Position numbers and translations under genes: made by a program. 64,000 bases of DNA. Origin: Albifimbria verrucaria (taxonomy: Eukaryota > Ascomycota > Sordariomycetes > Hypocreales > Stachybotryaceae). Each line of letters starts with the position of its first letter. Position 1 is the stretch's first letter. The stretch is taken from positions 4,154,001 through 4,218,000 of the forward strand of contig JAHREC010000013.1 of NCBI GenBank assembly GCA_020081605.1, read 5' to 3'. Shown here in pieces: positions 58,169 through 64,000 of the stretch. The notes under the pieces were generated by a model. The model ran no database searches. It saw only the letters and a program-made list of their open reading frames with translations, and was not told the origin of the DNA.

Positions 58169-59145
58169 TTTGGTTGATTGTCGTGTGTGACGGTTGAACG
58201 TTGCCGCGAGGGTGTTTAGTGGAGGTGGGTGAAGCTTGTGTTGTGTTGCTGTGATGTGCTGTGTTGTGATGTGTTGAATGGAATAGATGAGGATGAGGTG
58301 GCGAGCCGAGATAGATATAGAAGATGAGATGGGGAGGATTAACAGTCACGAAAGAAACCCTGAGTGTATATGACGGTAGATGAGGAGAGAAGGGTGAGGG
58401 TTGGGTTAGGAGATTGTAGGAGATTCGGACATCGGCAACAATGTGTATAAGACGGGGATAGCCGTAAGAGGGGTGGCAGAAAGGAGGACATGGAGGTGGA
58501 AGCGGGGAGCAGGTTGCAAGGGTAGCTAGCTAGTAGCTAGCTAGGAGAAGACATGGGCTGTCAGTCACAGTATGGATAAACGCCGAATGTACATGCGCAT
58601 TGTCAATCGGTGGCATTTTGGTGAGGGAGGGAGGGATGCCGCGTGTGTGGCAGATGATGGGATGGGATGGATGCATCATCTCAGGCGGCAGATGGGGAGC
58701 TTCCGGCAAGGTACCCACAGTGCGCCGCCAAGCCACGGAGGGCTGTACGCGGACACGGGATTGGAATGGCCGAAGGTAGACGATGCAGCGTAGGCGGGTG
58801 GGAGAGGTACTCGTCCCCAGAATCCCCGAGTAGCTGGACAGTGCCAGCTTGGGGAGGTACGAACACGGCATTGTCCCGTGTGTCGTGTCCGGGTTAACGC
58901 TCCAGTAACACAACGCTGCCCATTTCTTGTTGAGGATGCGAGGGTGGAGATGATGCCGCAGACAACAAACAGCTACCGGAATGGCCTTGTTGGATTTTTT
59001 TTTAGACGGCGTGGTTCTTGTTTCTCAAAGCATCCTAGCCTCGCCTCTGATCCTTGAGCCTCTGGAATGAACAGGGCCCTTTGGCCTCTGTCCTGCCATG
59101 TGGACAAGGGATACAGCAGCTAACGCTGCGTTTGTTGGATGAGAC

Positions 59146-59169
59146 GGCACTGGCACTGGCACTGGCACC
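59146..59169. repeat. (GGCACT)3 GGCACC hexamer repeat
   Basis: Three perfect GGCACT units and one with a final C. Confidence 0.85.
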
Positions 59170-59479
59170 GGGACGTGGCAGAGGTACCCTATGCAATGTA
59201 CCTCGTGCATCGTCTTTCTTCACCATCATGGCTCATTCTCCCTCATCCTTTCTCCCATCGCATCCACCATGACATGCCTAAATTGTTCAGCTTCTCGTCA
59301 TCGCCGTCGCTCTCATCGACGATGCAGATGCCGAACTGCGAAACTTGTGCGACGAGGACCTGAGTCTCAAGGGTTTTACTGACTATCGCCGATCAGCTGT
59401 AAGACAAGCCCCATCGGCTGGTTTTGCATAAGCATAACCGCCCACTGGGTCACTTTTTCGTTCCTCACACCAAGACATG

Positions 59480-59499
59480 AATCAATCAATCAATCAATC
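59480..59499. repeat. (AATC)5 tetranucleotide repeat
   Basis: Five perfect AATC units in non-coding sequence. Confidence 0.9.
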
Positions 59500-61720
59500 T
59501 CCCCAACAGCGACAGCGAACACGAAACCCTGGCCAGCCCATGTGCTTGCGTCGTACCCCGATCAAGCCATGTTTCCCATCAGCGCCTCGCTATTGCTTGA
59601 CCGCCTGTAACCTAGTCAGGGGCAGCACATATCCGGTGCCCATCACTTGGAGCTAGCCAGCGCCGTCGGGGATAGCTACGTCGATCTCGCCGATAGATCT
59701 AGCCCACCATCAACACCAACCCAAATTATCGTCGTGATCAGCCTCAACACCGCATGCGGATGCAGCTTGGCGAAGCCACATCTAGCAAATCCGAACTTTA
59801 TTTCGGCGATGCTCCTACGGACATTGGCCAAGTCCGCAGGCCACCAGAATGTAAATTACATACATACATAAGGGGACCTGAGTTCCCATCGGCGCGAACC
59901 AACTACACGGCCCTGCTCCGACGGTTGGGAATCGGCTGGCCTTTGCTTCACCCCTTGGGCTCCCTCCTCATGCACCAAGGGTCCGACGCTTTTCTGGTTA
60001 GGTTCTTGGCTTCGACTCATCTTTCCACATGGCTTCTATTTCGCTTTCCGCCTCGCTAAGATAGGGCCTTCCAATACTCACGATACGAACAAGAGTCCCA
60101 ACACCACCACAACGCAATCGTCAGCAACCAAGTTTTGGAAGCCATCCCCGTTTGAGGCCTTGCAGTGTGATGACAAGTGCTTCCCGTCACATCCAGCAAT
60201 CTTGCCCACTGTGGTCATCGCAAGTCAATCTCTAACAGACTGCATGTTGTCGGCGAAGCGGACCGAGCTCTACGCGATACCGGCTCCCGAATCCACGGAC
60301 ATGTTGTCCATGGACATCAAAGCCTGGAAATCTCCCAGCAACCAGCCACGCCTACCGTAGCACACAGTACCGCGTGATTAGTGCATGACGTGGGCCACCC
60401 CATGCCATGTGTAATTTATGCACCTCCCAGCACTCACCAATTTGGCTGTGCGTCAGTGCAGCTCATTTCCAGGCTCACAAGACCCATGAACTGTTGAGAT
60501 CAAGCGTTCAACGGTGATTCCGAACACGGAGCTAGCACCGCCACAGGATGACGCCTCGTATCCATGGCTAGTCTCTGAGATGGAATGTGGCTGAGAGCCT
60601 CCACCTGTTCTTCTTTCCAACGATGCATACATGATGAACGATGCGAGACATTCACTCTGTTAAGTACCGAACTGTTGTCGCTTAAATCAATGGACCCCTG
60701 CCTCTAAATCTCAGTAATACTTCGATTATCTGCTACAACATATCAATGGGGAAATACTGTTCTCTTTCTGCATCTCGGTCATTGTGACTTACGCACGATT
60801 GGAGTTACTGTTACCATGAATTTCCATGTTGACACGCAGGCTTTACTTGGCTCACCGTTTTCCTATCAACGACAACAAAGGAGATTTCTGTGACCTCTCA
60901 TTCGTGACGTTCTGGATCGTTTCCCGCGACATCTACAGACTTTTGGATCTTTGCTGACATATATTTACACCAAAACCTGCATTCTGCTTGGTTCCATCAA
61001 TGACCCGCCTTGCAATGGATACTTTTCGTTGATCGAGGCTAAAATCGTCTCTCCATCATATGAAAAAGCAGTACGATGTACCTTCCTCGAACTTTTGGTC
61101 ACATATAGGGTTCCTTTCAACAGCATATATGGCCCCTGGCCGGAAATCTCTCGGATGACATACCAGATGGTCTTCTTCTCCCGGCGACTGTATTGGAGCA
61201 ATGGACCAAAGAAATGAAGGATATGCCACTTTCAAATGGCTCAAAGTTTAAGATGCACGATCCGAGGCAAACCACAGAGCGGGCCCGACTGGCTTCTACG
61301 CTAACGACTCCAACCGATCGGTAGCCTACGGTCATGGAGAATCCACATCATGGCGTGACCTCGTCAACGATTCTGGCGCTGTCCAAGGAGAATCCACGTC
61401 ATGGGCGCAATATCGTCCTCCATCCGGACGTTCCGCAGCATATCAAATGTCCTCTCCGTGGTGATGCTGTGCCGCTAGAGTCTCAGAAGTGTAGCAGGGG
61501 CACCAATGGTGTCTCTACGGACCCAGCTGGGACGCTCCAGATCTTGAGTTTTCTAGATCTTAAGTTTAATCGGCTTGGACGTGTTCATTCCCTTAGATTC
61601 TGTGGATACAGCCCCTCTCGGCGTCTGTGCCATGAGAGTAGTATATCAGCCTTTTGGGGAGGGTTGTCAAGGCATCGTCATCTTTACACAATCGTTCATG
61701 GCTGATTGCGGAACTTCATC

Positions 61721-62769
61721 ATGACTATTCGCAAGCGCGCGGTTGACTCAGATAAAGGTAAACTCTCCCAATTGCTTTCTGTACAGCCGCGCCTCGTATT
61801 GTTACGCGCAAAAGTGCTAAGACATCAATGCCTAACCCACTCTTCCCGTAGTCTGGACCACCCTCATCACGAACTTGGACTACCTCCCCGGGCTCCTGAC
61901 ACTTGAATACTCTCTGCGGCGTGTCAAGTCAGCCTACAGCCTGCTCGTGCTTTACACGAACACATTCCCCGAACGAGGCCGTGCTGCTCTCCGAGCTCGT
62001 GGGATTGCTGCGCAGTGTATCCCTTATGTCCTCCCATCAAAGAGCAAAGACTACTCAAATGACCCAAGATTCTACGATTGTTGGAGTAAACTCACTCCCT
62101 TTTCCCTGACGGAGTATGACCGTGTTGTGCAGCTGGACGCCGACATGCTTGTCAGGCGAAACATGGACGAGCTTATGGAGCTGGAGTTGGATCCCCATTG
62201 TGAGCGAGACAGGCACGCAGGAGACAAGCAAGCGTGTCTTCGCCGCTAGCCACGCTTGCGTCTGCAACCCTCTCAAGTTCCCTCACTACCCGAAGGACTG
62301 GATCCCCAAAACTGCGCCTTCACTCACCAACACAACGACCCCGATGCTGCCCAGACGCAAGGGATCGATCCGTCTGTGGGCCCCTAGGCTTCATGAACGG
62401 TGGCTTGCAGGTTGTCAATCCCTCCCGCGTGCTCTACGACCAAATTCTGGCATATATGGACGCTGAGGCCAGCAACATGGACTTTGCAGACCAATCCCTC
62501 TTGTCAGACCTCTACCGTGGCCGCTGGGTTGCCCTGCCATACATTTACAACGCCCTCAAGACGATGCGCCGGAAGGGCGTGCACGACAAGATATGGCGGG
62601 ACGATTGCGTCAAGTGTGTTCACTACATACTGACCCCAAACCCTGGGATGAAGTCGACGAGAAGGGCAAATGGACAGGGACTGATGAGACGCATAGGTGG
62701 TGGGTGGACGTGAATCGCGAAAGGAAGGCTGCTGAGAAAGTCAGAGGCATATGCGACGATGACTTTTAA
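61721..62769 (+). CDS. Family 8 glycosyltransferase (glycogenin/galactinol synthase-like)
   Basis: About 319 residues. A 37-nt first exon (61721-61757) and a 94-nt intron (61758-61851; gtaaac donor, ctaac branch, cgtag acceptor) precede the main exon. The GT8 fold is evident: VWTTLITNLDYLPGLLTLEY, the metal/UDP-binding DxD in RVVQLDADMLV, HACVCNPLKFPHYPKDW, GFMNGGLQVVNPS and ALPYIYNALKTMRRK. These enzymes transfer sugar from a UDP-sugar; the acceptor is unknown. Four frame breaks occur: C4 run 62193-62196 (two added or one removed base), A4 run 62308-62311 (+1), C4 run 62381-62384 (+1) and 62638-62643 (+1). This is the highest break density in the window. A short further 5' exon cannot be excluded. 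Confidence 0.85.
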
Positions 62770-63368
62770 ACGTTAAGGTGGTAACTGTAATTGTAATTGG
62801 CGTCCACATGTTTGCCCCATTCTCCAGTTATTGCCTTTTTAATGGCATCTTCAATGTGATATTATATCAAGATCGGCATACAAGTGTCGGCAAGAAATCT
62901 TTATATTTCGCACCTCAGAGTGGTCATGAGAGTTCGGTATAAACATGGGCCCCTATACACGACGACTGAAAATCCATGACTCCTTGCATGCGCCGTCATA
63001 CGGTATTGGCTAGCTAGAGGAGAAAAGCAAGGAAACCCAAACTCCCTTTCCCTTCATAATGCACATTCTCAGATATAGTGGATAATCCAACTCCAGTTAT
63101 GATGAAATGAAATCCAATAACGTCAAGAAACCCTGGCGATGTCTCGATCGGGCCTTGCTCCCCAAATCACACTCCTATTCGCCAGTCTATGATGCGACGT
63201 TGATATGAAAACGATGCCGTTCCTCCTATTGTTATACTGCTCCAACATGATGGCCATGGCAACGTCTTTAGAGTCGATAAATACGCTGTTTAGTAATTCA
63301 GTCTTGTTATCTTAAAGGTGTCGTCAATGCGTTCTAATTCTTGCATACGCAGGTCGTCGTACAAGGCC
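62770..63368. other. Convergent 3' region GT8 / ATG2
   Basis: 599 bases between convergent stops, AT-rich; no gene seen. Confidence 0.5.
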
Positions 63369-64000
63369 TTAATGTTTCTTGTATTTCTATACAAGCGGTC
63401 AGTATGAAACGACAAGAGAGAGAGAGAGCAAAAGAATTTGAGAAAGCGGGACTCGCCTCATCAATCCTGCGTCTGTTGTGAGGATCAATTGTGTTTGTCG
63501 CGCCCATGAGTGTTTGTCCAATCACCTTCGTAACACCAACAGCTGGGCGGAAAATGATTGTAGGTGCTCTCTTCCAGACTGCTTTGGCTGCCCCTGCAGC
63601 TGACTGGCTCTCCATGACTTCTCCTGGGATTGCAATGATAGCATCTCTAGCCATATTTACGTCTCTAGTCAGCGAGCGGTAGCCACCACGGATACCCTGA
63701 ATAACACCAGTCGGCTGATCAGCATACAGAGAAATCTGCTTCTTTTCCTCAGGGTCTAGGTCATCATCTTCCCAGTTGCCATCTGACTGTTGTTGCTCTG
63801 TAAGCATCCCTTCGGCTCCCTGCAAAGCGTACTGAGTTCCGACTGCAAGCTTAGCTCCCAACTTGACGATTTCAGTACCAGTGGTACGAGCAAATGCCGC
63901 CGCTCCCTTAGATATGCTGCGTATAACGCGACCATCCTTTTGATATTCCTTTAGAGGGATCTCAATCAAGTCTTTAAACCCGCTGCCAATATTGACCAAG
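63369..64000 (-). CDS. ATG2: Autophagy lipid-transfer protein ATG2, C-terminal part
   Basis: Only the last ~187 residues are inside the window; the gene continues past the right edge. ATG2 is a very large rod-shaped lipid-transfer protein that bridges ER and phagophore. The C-terminal signature is clear: [57 protein letters not shown] and [15 protein letters not shown] 70-nt intron (plus 63387-63456) follows this Glu. Its donor reads gcgagt, not gtgagt, with a ctgac branch, a CT-rich tract and a tatag acceptor. Splicing it gives the family-typical end KYKKH. Without splicing the frame runs into unrelated sequence. The frame is otherwise intact. Confidence 0.92.
63415..63428. repeat. (AG)7 run inside ATG2 intron
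   Basis: Seven AG units on the plus strand, so CT on the coding strand, inside the ATG2 intron upstream of its branch point. Confidence 0.8.

Larger units (their letters stand above)
58169..61720. other. 3.5-kb gene-poor region with simple repeats
   Basis: The left end should be the promoter of the mitochondrial-type gene. It contains AGCTAGCTAG runs near 58524-58543, a GGCACT repeat (59146-59169), an AATC repeat (59480-59499) and an imperfect 20-base duplication at 61336-61355 / 61387-61407. All open frames are short and unsupported. The right end should hold the GT8 promoter. Confidence 0.5.

Noticed and set aside
1..64000. Interpretation of the broken genes as pseudogenes or as a cluster of programmed frameshifts
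   Set aside because: Breaks occur in essential genes, are almost all single missing bases in runs, and leave both sides under obvious constraint. Only the antizyme site has the known recoding context.

Overview
This is nuclear DNA of a filamentous ascomycete (Pezizomycotina, probably Sordariomycetes). The evidence is about 28 monocistronic genes on both strands, many 43-94 nt introns with gtaagt-type donors and ctaac/ctgac-type branch points, and typical fungal gene content: a bifunctional HisHF protein, CFEM and cerato-platanin secreted proteins, a PIG-F/Gpi11 protein, and a CIA84-like PPR protein. I see no mobile element, rRNA, convincing tRNA or CRISPR array. No biosynthetic gene cluster is evident.

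Layout. 0-2 kb: 3' part of an unrecognised coiled-coil gene. 2.7-4.4 kb: VPS62-like (-). 6.8-10.4 kb: divergent TFIIIC triple-barrel subunit (-) and HIS7 (+), with a TGACTCA site between them. 10.7-11.7 kb: ornithine decarboxylase antizyme (-) with its programmed +1 frameshift site. 13.8-14.5 kb: SDHAF2/SDH5. 16.9-19.1 kb: ATG7. 20.2-20.7 kb: PMP3 (-). 22.6-23.5 kb: GPI11 (-). 24.4-24.6 kb: a 74-residue, probably mitochondrial, protein. 25.1-25.9 kb: a secreted/membrane glycoprotein (-). 26.5-29.5 kb: a Snf2-family ATPase. 29.7-30.6 kb: a methyltransferase (-). 31.6-33.4 kb: divergent IMP3 (-) and mitochondrial ribosomal protein bS18m (+). 33.5-35.9 kb: a PPR protein (-). 37.3-38.4 kb: an aldo-keto reductase. 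39.2-40.6 kb: an EamA-type transporter. 41.7-42.6 kb: an unknown gene. 43.0-43.5 kb: cerato-platanin (-). 44.9-46.1 kb: homoserine kinase. 47.3-48.4 kb: a thioesterase-like protein. 48.8-49.3 kb: a CFEM protein (-). 51.8-53.4 kb: a type II membrane protein. 55.5-56.7 kb: RAE1. 57.5-58.2 kb: a mitochondrial-type protein (-). 61.7-62.8 kb: a GT8 glycosyltransferase. 63.4 kb to the right edge: the C-terminus of ATG2 (-).

The dominant oddity is technical. About two thirds of the genes carry reading-frame breaks, roughly 36 in all. Nearly every one is repaired by adding one base (occasionally two) to a short homopolymer, mostly C or G. Codons on both sides remain conserved and I saw no substitution-type premature stops. 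I read this as systematic homopolymer under-calling in the assembly, not gene decay. CDS spans below are therefore whole-gene spans, with break positions given in the evidence. The one break I judge biological is the antizyme shift site at 11485-11490.

Functionally the window is mostly housekeeping: amino-acid synthesis (HIS7, THR1), polyamine control (antizyme), autophagy (ATG7, ATG2), mitochondrial biogenesis (SDH5, bS18m, PPR protein, two presequence proteins), ribosome biogenesis (IMP3), tRNA/5S transcription (TFIIIC), mRNA export (RAE1), GPI anchors (GPI11) and DNA repair/chromatin (Snf2). Four secreted or surface proteins are interspersed: cerato-platanin, CFEM, the 25-kb glycoprotein and the 52-kb membrane protein.
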